This document shows, in pieces, positions 40,378 through 47,843 of a stretch of 64,000 bases of DNA; the stretch's first letter is position 1, and each line of letters starts with the position of its first letter. Below the pieces are notes generated by a model, which worked only from the letters and a program-made list of their open reading frames with translations, was not told the origin of the DNA and ran no database searches. Origin of the DNA: RUG420 sp045642465 (GTDB lineage: Bacteria; Bacillota; Clostridia; Oscillospirales; Acutalibacteraceae); contig JAZUIY010000015.1 of the NCBI GenBank assembly GCA_045642465.1, positions 310,001-374,000 of the forward strand, in the 5' to 3' direction. Position numbers and translations under genes: made by a program.

Positions 40378-41835
40378 ATGTCGGATTATTACGACTCTAA
40401 TTGCAACTTAACTTTACTCACAGACTTTTATGAACTGACTATGGCAGCCGGTTACTTTGACCATGGCTACCGTGATACCATTGGCTATTTTGATATGTTC
40501 TACCGCCGTATTCCAGATAATGGCGGCTTTGTTATTATGGCCGGTGTAGAACAGGTTGTTGATTATTTGAATGACCTGAAGTTCACTGAAAAAGACTTAG
40601 CTTATTTAAAGACCCGTGGCTTTAAGGATGAGTTCCTTGAATACCTTCGTAACTTTAAGTTTGAATGTGACGTTTGGGCTGTTCCGGAAGGAACTCCTGT
40701 TTTCCCAGGCGAACCAATTATGAAGGTTCGCGGCCCTGTTATGCAGGCCCAGTTCCTGGAAACCGCCATGCTCATGATGATCAACCATCAGTCCTTAATT
40801 GCCACCAAAGCAAACCGTATTGTACGGGCTGCTAAGGGCAGAGCCATTATGGAATTTGGTTCCCGTCGTGCCCAGGGCGCAAACGCTGCCATTCACGGTG
40901 CCCGTGCTGCATACATTGGCGGCTGCGTTGGTACTGCTTGTGTTGTTGACGGCCGTGACTACGGCATTCCGGCTCTTGGCACCATGGCGCATTCCTGGAT
41001 TCAGATGTTTGATTCCGAATACGAAGCTTTTGTAGCCTATGCCAAGCAGTATCCTGACAACTGCACTCTTTTGGTAGATACCTATAACGTACTGAAATCC
41101 GGTGTGCCAAATGCCATTAAGTGCTTCAACGAAGTACTGGTTCCAATGGGCGTTCGTCCAAAGGGCATCCGCATTGACTCCGGTGACATTACTTACCTTT
41201 CCAAAAAGGCCAGAAAGATGTTGGATGAAGCAGGCTTTGAAGACTGCGGCATTGTAGCTTCTAACTCTCTGGACGAATACATCATTTCCGACATGCTGGA
41301 TCAGGGCGCAGAAATTACCTCTTTCGGCGTTGGGGAACGGATGATTACTTCCTCTTCCAGCCCAGTCCTTGATGGGGTTTACAAGCTGGTAGCACTAGAA
41401 GATGAAAATGGAACTATTATTCCAAAAATCAAGATTTCCGAAAATGTTCAGAAGATTACCAACCCAGGTGCTAAAATCCTTTACCGTCTTTATGATAAGG
41501 AAACCGGCAAGGCAGAAGCTGACTTAATTACCCTTCAGCACGAAGTGATTGACGAAAGTAAGCCATATCTGCTCTTTGACCCGAACTATACCTGGAAGCA
41601 GAAGACTTTGACCAACTTCATTGCAAAGCCATTGCTGGAGCCAATCTTCGTCAAGGGCGAATGTGTCTTCCAGAAGAAATCCCTTCCGGAACTGCAGCAG
41701 TTCTGCAAGGAACAGATAGCCACCCTTTGGGATGAATGTCTCCGTTTTGAACACCCACATAACTACTATGTGGATTTGTCCCAGGAACTTTGGGATACCA
41801 AATATCAGCTCTTAAAGGAATATAGCAACAAATAA
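40378..41835 (+). CDS. pncB: Nicotinate phosphoribosyltransferase
   Basis: Makes nicotinate mononucleotide from nicotinate, PRPP and ATP for NAD salvage. 485 aa from the ATG at 40378 (GAGG 9 bases upstream); an ATG at 40370 is out of frame. Motifs: LTLLTDFYELTMAAGYF at the start, FGSRRAQGANAAIHGARAAYIGG in the active site, and GTMAHSWIQMF, which carries the phosphorylated His. Length fits the long bacterial PncB clade. The next gene starts on its stop codon (TAATG). Confidence 0.95.
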   Translation: MSDYYDSNCNLTLLTDFYELTMAAGYFDHGYRDTIGYFDMFYRRIPDNGGFVIMAGVEQVVDYLNDLKFTEKDLAYLKTRGFKDEFLEYLRNFKFECDVWAVPEGTPVFPGEPIMKVRGPVMQAQFLETAMLMMINHQSLIATKANRIVRAAKGRAIMEFGSRRAQGANAAIHGARAAYIGGCVGTACVVDGRDYGIPALGTMAHSWIQMFDSEYEAFVAYAKQYPDNCTLLVDTYNVLKSGVPNAIKCFNEVLVPMGVRPKGIRIDSGDITYLSKKARKMLDEAGFEDCGIVASNSLDEYIISDMLDQGAEITSFGVGERMITSSSSPVLDGVYKLVALEDENGTIIPKIKISENVQKITNPGAKILYRLYDKETGKAEADLITLQHEVIDESKPYLLFDPNYTWKQKTLTNFIAKPLLEPIFVKGECVFQKKSLPELQQFCKEQIATLWDECLRFEHPHNYYVDLSQELWDTKYQLLKEYSNK

Positions 41836-42476
41836 TGAACCATTACGAAACCATCATTTTTGATTTAGATGGAACCTTACTGTATACCTTGGATGACCTG
41901 AGAAATGCCGTGAATTTTGCCTTGCGGAATCAGGGCTATCCGGAACGAGGCTTAGATGAAATCCGTCATTTTGTGGGACGAGGTATTCGCAATTTAATGC
42001 AGCGTTCCGTGCCGGAAGGCATTTCGGAAGAATCCTTTGAAACCGCTTTTGCCGACTTCCGTGCTTACTACGCTGAACACCAAATGGACAATACCAGGCC
42101 TTATGAAGGTGTTGCGGAAGTGGCCTTGGAACTGCAAAACGCAGGGTACAAAGTGGCCATCGTTTCCAACAAAATTGACACTGCAGTAAAGAATCTAAAT
42201 AGTAGGTTCTTCCATTTGAATGTAGCCATAGGGGAGCAGGAGGGCATGCCGCGTAAACCGGAACCGGACATGGTTTACCTAGCGCTGGACCTTTTGGGCG
42301 CAGACCCTTCTACCGCCGTCTACATTGGCGATTCAGACATTGACTTAAAAACTGCAGCCAACTCCCATTTACCATGCATTTCGGTGACTTGGGGCTTCCG
42401 TTCCATAGAGGAACTGAAGGCTGCCGGTGCCACCATCTTTGCTCATACTCCGGAAGAATTAAAACAACTGGTATAA
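41835..42476 (+). CDS. HAD-family phosphatase (phosphoglycolate phosphatase-like)
   Basis: 213-aa haloacid dehalogenase hydrolase. Motif I IIFDLDGTLLYT carries the nucleophile Asp, motif II is VAIVSNK, motif III Lys is in MPRKPEPDMV, motif IV is YIGDSDIDLKTA. The cap domain is the alpha-helical C1 type of Gph and PpaX. One base overlaps pncB, so they are co-translated; a role in clearing phosphorylated side products of nucleotide metabolism is plausible but not shown. Confidence 0.9.
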   Translation: MNHYETIIFDLDGTLLYTLDDLRNAVNFALRNQGYPERGLDEIRHFVGRGIRNLMQRSVPEGISEESFETAFADFRAYYAEHQMDNTRPYEGVAEVALELQNAGYKVAIVSNKIDTAVKNLNSRFFHLNVAIGEQEGMPRKPEPDMVYLALDLLGADPSTAVYIGDSDIDLKTAANSHLPCISVTWGFRSIEELKAAGATIFAHTPEELKQLV

Positions 42477-42485
42477 GTAAAAAGA

Positions 42486-42516
42486 AAAAGCCACCCGAAT
42501 GCCGGGTGGCTTTTTT
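42486..42516. terminator. Bidirectional terminator
   Basis: AAAAAGCCACCCG-N5-CGGGTGGCTTTTT, shared by the HAD gene (plus) and oleate hydratase (minus). Confidence 0.9.
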
Positions 42517-42529
42517 GTTGGGTTGTTGC

Positions 42530-44455
42530 TTATTTATCGATACCGGAGAAATCGAATACGCCAAATCTTCTAAGAAGAACAGCAATTTCGGTTTTGTCGA
42601 TAACCTTAAGGAACTTGTTGATACCAGCGTCAACAATCTTTTCAACCGGAGCCTGCAGGAAAGCAGGAACTGGAAGTTCGATACCGTCGTTCAGTGGACG
42701 GCCGTCACGAAGGTCAACAGTTGCCTTTAAGAGCCAACGTACGTCGTAGATAGAACCGTATACTTCCGGAACTGCACGGTCAACGTGGCAGAGGTTGTAA
42801 ACAGCTTCCATACCGGTACGGATTGCCATTTCGGTAGTGAAGGTACATTCACGACGACCACCGCATTCAACGTGTTCGCCAAGGAATGCAAAGTTCTTAA
42901 CGCCGTCTGGAACTACTTCTGGACGGTCGCCTTCCTTACGGCAGATGAAGTAGGTGTCTACACGAGGCATCTGGCAAGGTACGCAGTTGATAGCGTTTTC
43001 AGCCAGTTCGTCAATCTTATCGGTTGGGATACCGATGTGATACAGCCATTCAGCAGCGATTTCAGCGCCGGTGCAATCCCACATCTTCTTCTTGATGTAG
43101 TCGCCTTCGCGGTTACCATACAGGCCATAGAACCAGATGATGGTTTCCTTCTTAGCGTCCTGCTGACGGAAGTGTGGCTGACGGTTGATGGTCCAGGAGC
43201 AAAGCCAACCGGAGTCACGGCAGGTTACGATACCACCGGTGGTAACTTTACCATCGCGTGGGTCACGGCCGGTGATCTTGGTGATAGCTTCAATGATTTC
43301 TGGGTACTTATCATTGTCAAGAGTAGCAATGGTAGCGGATTCCCAGCAAGTAAGGATTGGATCCTTCAGGAATTCTTCCGGATGACCGAAGGATGGATCC
43401 TGCTTTGCAATGTTGATCCAAGTCTGCCAAGAACCGGAACGTTCCATGGAAGTGTCGAACTTCGGAGCTTCGTGATGCTTACCGAGGGAAATATTAGCCA
43501 TGTTGGAACCAGCGGTGAAGAATACGAGAGTATTTTCATCGATGTCCATTTCCTTTTCAACGCCTTCGTCTTTGTAGAAGATCTTCTTAGCTACCTTGTT
43601 GCCCGGCTGAATGTCGAACTTAACGTCGGTAACTTCGTTGTGGAATGCAAACTTAACACCCTTTTCTTCCAACCAGTTGCAGATAGGAAGGATGAGGGAT
43701 TCGTAGTTGTTGTACTTGCAGAAACGGAGAGCAGAAAGGTCTACCAGACCACCGATGTGGTGGATGAAACGCTGGAAGTACTTCTTAACTTCAAGAGCGG
43801 AGTGTTCGTCCTTGAATGCGAACATGGTTCTGTAGTAAGTCCAGAAGTTGGTTTCAAATACGTCTGGAGTCCAGCATTCTTTAATTGCTTTGCCTTCCAG
43901 CTTGCTGTCTGGGGTGAAGAGCAGCTTGGTAATCTGAAGCTGCTGGCTCTGGTTCAATTCGAACTTACGGTCAGTGTGAGCGTTCTTACCCTGCTTTTCA
44001 GTAACACGGCAGTTGGAATAGTTAGGGTCACCCTTGTTCAACTTGTAGTAGTAGTCAAGAACGGATTCGTTAGGATCGTCAATGGATGGAATATCCTTGA
44101 ACATATCCCAGTAGCATTCAAAGTGGTTATCCATTTCACGGCCACCGGAAATAACGTAGCCGTAACCATCAATCCACATACCGTCGCAAGCGCCGCCCAT
44201 TACGGAACGCTTTTCCATGATAACAATCTTGGAAGGATCCATCTGAGCATCTCTTACCAGGTAGAAGGCTGCAGCAAGGCCAGCAAGACCGCCGCCGATG
44301 ACAACAGCGTTCTTATTTTCCATGCCTTCTGGCTTTGGGGCTTTTGCTAAGGTTTCGAAAGAACCGTTGGAATAATAGAGACCACGGCCCAGTGGGTTAG
44401 GGGTGGACAAAGTATCTTCTCTTGGGTCAGGGAAATACGGGGTGTACTTGTTCAT
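42530..44455 (-). CDS. ohyA: Oleate hydratase
   Basis: FAD-dependent enzyme that adds water to the cis-9 double bond of oleic and linoleic acid, giving 10-hydroxy fatty acids; it detoxifies unsaturated fatty acids at the membrane. 641 aa from the ATG at 44455 (AAGGAG 12 bases upstream). FAD motif VIGGGLAGLAAA at about 52-63, then the family signature GGREMDNHFECYWDMF at 104-119, with Arg106-Glu107 matching the catalytic RE pair. The C-terminal three-helix region (about 590-641) is the membrane-contact part. A TGTTAG-N5-CTAACA palindrome upstream matches the half-sites at the adjacent TetR gene, pointing to fatty-acid-responsive repression. Confidence 0.95.
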   Translation of the reverse strand: MNKYTPYFPDPREDTLSTPNPLGRGLYYSNGSFETLAKAPKPEGMENKNAVVIGGGLAGLAAAFYLVRDAQMDPSKIVIMEKRSVMGGACDGMWIDGYGYVISGGREMDNHFECYWDMFKDIPSIDDPNESVLDYYYKLNKGDPNYSNCRVTEKQGKNAHTDRKFELNQSQQLQITKLLFTPDSKLEGKAIKECWTPDVFETNFWTYYRTMFAFKDEHSALEVKKYFQRFIHHIGGLVDLSALRFCKYNNYESLILPICNWLEEKGVKFAFHNEVTDVKFDIQPGNKVAKKIFYKDEGVEKEMDIDENTLVFFTAGSNMANISLGKHHEAPKFDTSMERSGSWQTWINIAKQDPSFGHPEEFLKDPILTCWESATIATLDNDKYPEIIEAITKITGRDPRDGKVTTGGIVTCRDSGWLCSWTINRQPHFRQQDAKKETIIWFYGLYGNREGDYIKKKMWDCTGAEIAAEWLYHIGIPTDKIDELAENAINCVPCQMPRVDTYFICRKEGDRPEVVPDGVKNFAFLGEHVECGGRRECTFTTEMAIRTGMEAVYNLCHVDRAVPEVYGSIYDVRWLLKATVDLRDGRPLNDGIELPVPAFLQAPVEKIVDAGINKFLKVIDKTEIAVLLRRFGVFDFSGIDK

Positions 44456-44525
44456 AGTGAAACGAAACTCCTTCAATCTTTAATTTTTATAGAAGAGGAA
44501 TAAAGCACGTAGTTTAGCCAATTTT

Positions 44526-44542
44526 TGTTAGCGCCACTAACA
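44526..44542. promoter_or_regulatory. TetR operator candidate upstream of oleate hydratase
   Basis: TGTTAG (44526-44531), spacer CGCCA, CTAACA (44537-44542), a perfect 6-base inverted repeat. The same half-sites are arrayed upstream of the adjacent TetR gene. Confidence 0.65.
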
Positions 44543-44616
44543 CCAAAAGGCGCAACATACCGCACCACATTCTCTATCATCCACTATTATGAACAAATTA
44601 TTAATAAAAGTCAACG

Positions 44617-44652
44617 GATTTTTAAGCAAATAAAAGCGTTTGCTTAAAAATC
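44617..44652. repeat. Perfect 14-bp inverted repeat between ohyA and tetR
   Basis: GATTTTTAAGCAAA (44617-44630 region) and TTTGCTTAAAAATC face each other across TAAAAGCG. It lies between the ohyA operator and the TetR terminator. No T-run fits an intrinsic terminator; it could be a second operator or a cruciform-prone site. Confidence 0.6.
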
Positions 44653-44661
44653 TATAGAAAA

Positions 44662-44693
44662 AAGAAAAAAACGGCTCATTGTGAGCCGTTTTT
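44662..44693 (-). terminator. Terminator of the TetR gene
   Basis: Minus strand AACGGCTCA-caa-TGAGCCGTT followed by TTTTTCTTTTTT. Confidence 0.9.
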
Positions 44694-44695
44694 GT

Positions 44696-45337
44696 TCATC
44701 TTGCCTTAATAAAATCTGCCAGCAGATTTATGGTGAAACGGAAGATATCGGTGTCTTCTCCGGTGCCGGTGAAGTACCGGTAAATGTTCTGCCCGGTATA
44801 GACGTTAAAGATTAACTGATATACTTCCCAAATGTTAATGTCGTTTCGGATGGATCCGTCTGCCACCCCTTCTTCTAATGCGTGCTGAATTGGGAGGGGG
44901 ATTTCTTTTCCGTAGAATTCCCAGAAGGCGTCCACTTTGCCGAACTCAAATTCTTCCTGGGTTTGGCGGTGAGGCTGTGTGTCTACGGAGGAGAACATTT
45001 CTCTGGTGTAGGAGAGCCATTCCGGGTTGGTGTCATATATTTTCAGGTGCTCTTCCATGCAGGCTAAGAATTTTTCATATCCTGTGGTCAAAGTTTCACA
45101 GCGCTTTTGATAAGCCGGCATCAGCTCGTTATAGAAGGTATTTAATGAGTCCTTCCAAACGAAGTAGTTCAGGGTGTCCTTGTTGCCGAAATAACGGTAA
45201 ATGGACATTTCGGATAGGTCACATTCCTTGGCGATGCGGCTAATAGAAGTTTTATTTACACCATTAATCAAGAACAAGTTCTGGGCCGTCTTGATGACTT
45301 TGGTCATATTTCTTTCTTTGATTTCCCCTTGGTTCAT
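44696..45337 (-). CDS. TetR-family regulator next to oleate hydratase
   Basis: 213-aa repressor. The HTH is TSISRIAKECDLSEMSIYRYFGNKDTLNYFVW (about 31-62), followed by an all-helical ligand domain. ATG at 45337 has RBS GGGAGGG; the open frame continues 34 codons upstream, but that stretch is the translated operator array and has no ribosome site. The gene lies upstream of ohyA on the same strand, after its own terminator. Operator half-sites at both genes indicate self-regulation and control of ohyA; a fatty acid or acyl-CoA ligand is inferred. Confidence 0.9.
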   Translation of the reverse strand: MNQGEIKERNMTKVIKTAQNLFLINGVNKTSISRIAKECDLSEMSIYRYFGNKDTLNYFVWKDSLNTFYNELMPAYQKRCETLTTGYEKFLACMEEHLKIYDTNPEWLSYTREMFSSVDTQPHRQTQEEFEFGKVDAFWEFYGKEIPLPIQHALEEGVADGSIRNDINIWEVYQLIFNVYTGQNIYRYFTGTGEDTDIFRFTINLLADFIKAR

Positions 45338-45355
45338 AGAGCCCTCCCGGAATAA

Positions 45356-45480
45356 TGTGAGTACGCTAACATTTGTGAGTACGCTAACATCTGTTAGTAC
45401 GATAACATATGTTAGAACCATAACAACTGTTAGTTCCATAACAATTGTTAGTACACTAACATCTGTTAGTGTACTAACAG
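45356..45480. promoter_or_regulatory. Array of six palindromic operators with exact 18-bp period
   Basis: Six 14-bp units of consensus MTAACANNTGTTAG start at 45366, 45384, 45402, 45420, 45438 and 45456, each followed by a 4-bp spacer, with half-units at 45356-45361 and 45474-45480. The half-sites are kept while the two central bases and the spacers vary. It can also be read as TGTTAG-N4-MTAACA. It lies between the divergently oriented control regions of tetR and the metK terminator, and covers the likely tetR promoter. Confidence 0.85.
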
Positions 45481-45510
45481 TATGGCACAGTAGAACGGGA
45501 AATGCAATAA

Positions 45511-45537
45511 AAAAGGCCCTGAAAATCAGGGCCTTTT
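45511..45537. terminator. Intrinsic terminator after metK
   Basis: AAAAGGCCCTG-aaaat-CAGGGCCTTTTT; on the minus strand it follows the metK stop by about 10 bases. Confidence 0.88.
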
Positions 45538-45546
45538 TGAAGTTTT

Positions 45547-46731
45547 TTATTCAGCAACAGCAGCTTTTAAAGCGTCTACTTTATTTAACTGTTCCCAAGT
45601 GGCATTTAGGTCTTCCCGACCCATGTGTCCGTAAGCAGCGGTGCCTCGGTAAATTGGGCGGCGGAGGTCTAAGGCATCAATGATGGCAGCCGGACGAAGG
45701 TCGAAGACCTTGTTTACTGCGGCGGCAATCTTTTCTCTGGAAACGGTTTCGGTGCCGAAGGTTTCAACCAGTACGGAAACCGGGTAGGCTACGCCGATGG
45801 CGTAAGCCAGTTCCACTTCGCACTTGTCGGCAAGGCCGGCGGCAACCACGTTCTTAGCAACCCAGCGGGCAGCGTATGCTGCAGAACGGTCTACCTTGGT
45901 TGGGTCCTTGCCGGAGAAGGCACCGCCACCGTGACGGGAGTAGCCGCCGTAGGTGTCAACAATAATCTTTCGTCCGGTGAGACCGGAGTCCCCTACAGGG
46001 CCGCCGATAACGAATCGGCCGGTTGGGTTTACATAGTACTTGGTGTTTTCATCTAAGAATTCAGCCGGAACGGTAGGCTTAATAACGGTTTCAATTAAGT
46101 CTGCCCGGATTTGTTCTAAGGACACGTCCGGATTGTGCTGGGTGGAAACTACAATGGCATCAATGCGAACCGGACGGTTGTTTTCATCATATTCTACGGT
46201 TACCTGGGTTTTGCCGTCCGGACGAAGGTAGGTGAGGATACCGTCTTCACGGACATCGGTTAATTTCTTAGCCAGCTTGTGCGCCAAGGAAATTGGCAGC
46301 GGCATCAGTTCCGGGGTTTCGTTGCAGGCATAGCCAAACATCATACCCTGGTCACCGGCACCATTCAGGTTGTATGGGTCTTCTTCGCCTTCCTTATATT
46401 CTAAGGAAGCGTTGACGCCCATGGCAATGTCAGGGGACTGTTCATCCAGTGCTACCAGTACAGCACAGGAGTTGCCGTCAAAGCCAAAGTCCGGATTGTT
46501 ATAACCAATGCTGTTGATGGTTTCCCGGGCAATTTTAGCGGCGTCAATTTTAGCGGTGGTGGAAATTTCACCCATAATGAGCACCTGACCGGTGGTGCAG
46601 GTGGTTTCACAAGCAACGTGTCCGTTTGGATCCTGGGCCATAATGGCGTCTAAGATGGCGTCAGAAATGTTGTCACAAACTTTGTCTGGATGACCCTTGG
46701 TAACGGATTCAGAAGTAAACATGTAATGCAT
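45547..46731 (-). CDS. metK: S-adenosylmethionine synthetase
   Basis: 394-aa cytosolic enzyme making SAM from methionine and ATP. N-terminal SESVTKGHPDKVCDNISDAILD with the methionine-binding residues, GAGDQGMMFGYA, and the GGGAFSGKDPTKVDRSAAY P-loop are all intact. RBS AAAGGAG. It is controlled by a SAM-I riboswitch and terminator in its leader. SAM from this enzyme would serve the methyltransferase fusion and other methylations. Confidence 0.97.
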   Translation of the reverse strand: MHYMFTSESVTKGHPDKVCDNISDAILDAIMAQDPNGHVACETTCTTGQVLIMGEISTTAKIDAAKIARETINSIGYNNPDFGFDGNSCAVLVALDEQSPDIAMGVNASLEYKEGEEDPYNLNGAGDQGMMFGYACNETPELMPLPISLAHKLAKKLTDVREDGILTYLRPDGKTQVTVEYDENNRPVRIDAIVVSTQHNPDVSLEQIRADLIETVIKPTVPAEFLDENTKYYVNPTGRFVIGGPVGDSGLTGRKIIVDTYGGYSRHGGGAFSGKDPTKVDRSAAYAARWVAKNVVAAGLADKCEVELAYAIGVAYPVSVLVETFGTETVSREKIAAAVNKVFDLRPAAIIDALDLRRPIYRGTAAYGHMGREDLNATWEQLNKVDALKAAVAE

Positions 46732-46756
46732 AACGTTCTCCTTTCATATTACGGAG

Positions 46757-46789
46757 CCAAAAAAAGCGCTCTTCGCAAGCGAAGAGCGC
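46757..46789 (-). terminator. Riboswitch terminator before metK
   Basis: Minus strand GCGCTCTTCGC-tt-GCGAAGAGCGC followed by TTTTTTTGG, 25 bases upstream of the metK start. Confidence 0.9.
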
Positions 46790-46798
46790 AACAAAATG

Positions 46799-46896
46799 GC
46801 TTATCTTTCGGCTTGCACCGCAGGAATTGGCACCTTACCATTTGGCAGGTTGCCGGACGTCAATGGGCCTGTTCCCTTACGTCTCTCTGGATAAGT
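46799..46896 (-). promoter_or_regulatory. SAM-I (S-box) riboswitch
   Basis: On the minus strand P1 pairs CTTATC (46895 side) with GATAAG (46800 side); conserved blocks are AGAGAGACG, AGGGAACAGGCCC, CCGGCAACC, GGTGCCAATTCCTGC and GAAAGATAAG. Order and spacing fit the class. SAM binding should favour the terminator at 46757-46789. Confidence 0.95.
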
Positions 46897-46916
46897 AAAA
46901 TTCAATTTACGAGTTG

Positions 46917-46944
46917 ATTATAGAGGTTTCTTCTCTTAAGTCAA
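46917..46944 (-). promoter_or_regulatory. Promoter of metK
   Basis: Minus strand: -35 TTGACT (46944-46939), 16-bp spacer, -10 TATAAT (46922-46917). Confidence 0.8.
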
Positions 46945-46960
46945 GGGCTTTTTTGGGACT

Positions 46961-47617
46961 TTAGTCCTTTTTCTCTTCCGGAAGGGTAATTGCCTTCTTC
47001 TTTTTGGAATTGGTGCCCTGAATCAGCGGGGAAATCCGCTTGTAAATTAAGAAGGTAAGAGCTACATCGCACAATCCTTTGCCGAAGGTAAACGGAACGT
47101 TAAAAATCAGCAATGCCTGTGGCAGGTTCTTCAGGCTCGGCATAATAACTTGGTACAGTCCCAAAATAATGTCGTTGGTGAAGTTCATGAACTTTCCATA
47201 AAGCGGGTAGATTAAGAAATAGTTAATTGGCATACAGACAATGGCCATAACAAGGGCGCCGAAAAGGGCTGCCGTGAGGGCTCCTTTTTTGGTGCGGTTT
47301 GCCTGGTAAATGTAGCCGGCAGGAACCACAAAGAACAGACCCAGCAGCACGTTTGACAGTTCACCAATATAAAGGGAGCCGGAAAACGGCAGGTGGAGCA
47401 GGTTCTTTAAGATGCAGACCAAAGCGCCATACCATGGACCCAAAGAGAAGGAGGCCAGCAGTGCCGGCAGTTCGGAAAAGTCCAACTTAATGAAGCTTGG
47501 CATGATTGGAATGGGGAATTCCAACAGCATCAGGACGTACGCAATGGCAGTCATGATGGCAACGGTGGTAATTTTGCGTGCGGCAGACAAAGATCTGCCG
47601 TGAGATTCGAAACCCAT
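46961..47617 (-). CDS. ribU: Riboflavin ECF transporter S component
   Basis: 218-aa membrane protein that binds riboflavin and pairs with a shared ECF module. About six helices; FIKLDFSELPALLASFSLGPWYGALVCILKNLLHL is the RibU-type substrate region, and the charged C-terminus is KKKKAITLPEEKKD. ATG at 47617 follows AAAGGAAGGAT. An FMN riboswitch and terminator lie upstream, confirming the vitamin. The 887-aa ECF fusion carries its own S part, so RibU probably uses another ECF module in the genome. Confidence 0.93.
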   Translation of the reverse strand: MGFESHGRSLSAARKITTVAIMTAIAYVLMLLEFPIPIMPSFIKLDFSELPALLASFSLGPWYGALVCILKNLLHLPFSGSLYIGELSNVLLGLFFVVPAGYIYQANRTKKGALTAALFGALVMAIVCMPINYFLIYPLYGKFMNFTNDIILGLYQVIMPSLKNLPQALLIFNVPFTFGKGLCDVALTFLIYKRISPLIQGTNSKKKKAITLPEEKKD

Positions 47618-47650
47618 GGGGAATCCTTCCTTTTTCATTATTTTCAGGCA

Positions 47651-47682
47651 AAAGAAAAAGCCCTGTATCAAATACAGGGCTT
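47651..47682 (-). terminator. FMN riboswitch terminator before ribU
   Basis: Minus strand AAGCCCTGTAT-ttg-ATACAGGGCTT followed by TTTCTTTT. Confidence 0.9.
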
Positions 47683-47697
47683 AACACGCGGAACATG

Positions 47698-47809
47698 TTA
47701 CTTCTTTCATCCGGACTATACCGTTGGTTTAGGAATTGCACCTAATCAGCCGCTTACGCGGGTCGTGGACTTTACCACCAGTGGGGACTTACACCCCGCC
47801 CTGAAGTTT
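47698..47809 (-). promoter_or_regulatory. FMN riboswitch (RFN element)
   Basis: Minus strand conserved blocks: CTTCAGGGCGGGGTG, AGTCCCCACTGGTGGTAA, GTCCACGAC, GATTAGGTGCAATTCCTAA, CCAACGGTATAGTCCGG and GATGAAAGAAG. These form the usual six-helix RFN junction. FMN should repress ribU. Confidence 0.95.
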
Positions 47810-47814
47810 AGTTC

Positions 47815-47843
47815 ATTATATAGATGGAACCGAGAGATGTCAA
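47815..47843 (-). promoter_or_regulatory. Consensus promoter of ribU, overlapping the folC stop
   Basis: Minus strand: -35 TTGACA (47843-47838), 17-bp spacer, -10 TATAAT (47820-47815). The -35 lies over the final codons of folC, and no terminator separates the genes, so ribU is read from folC transcripts as well. Confidence 0.85.

Noticed and set aside
40370..40380. ATG at 40370 as pncB start
   Set aside because: It is out of frame with pncB; the in-frame ATG at 40378 starts the conserved N-terminus.
42785..44350. 521-codon plus-strand frame
   Set aside because: Shadow of oleate hydratase, which has all FAD and catalytic motifs on the minus strand.
45338..45439. 34-residue N-terminal extension of the TetR protein with a six-residue repeat
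   Set aside because: It is the translated 18-bp operator array; a good RBS and Met lie at 45337.
45356..45480. CRISPR array
   Set aside because: Units are palindromic with 4-bp spacers and an 18-bp period; no cas genes and no spacer-sized unique sequence.
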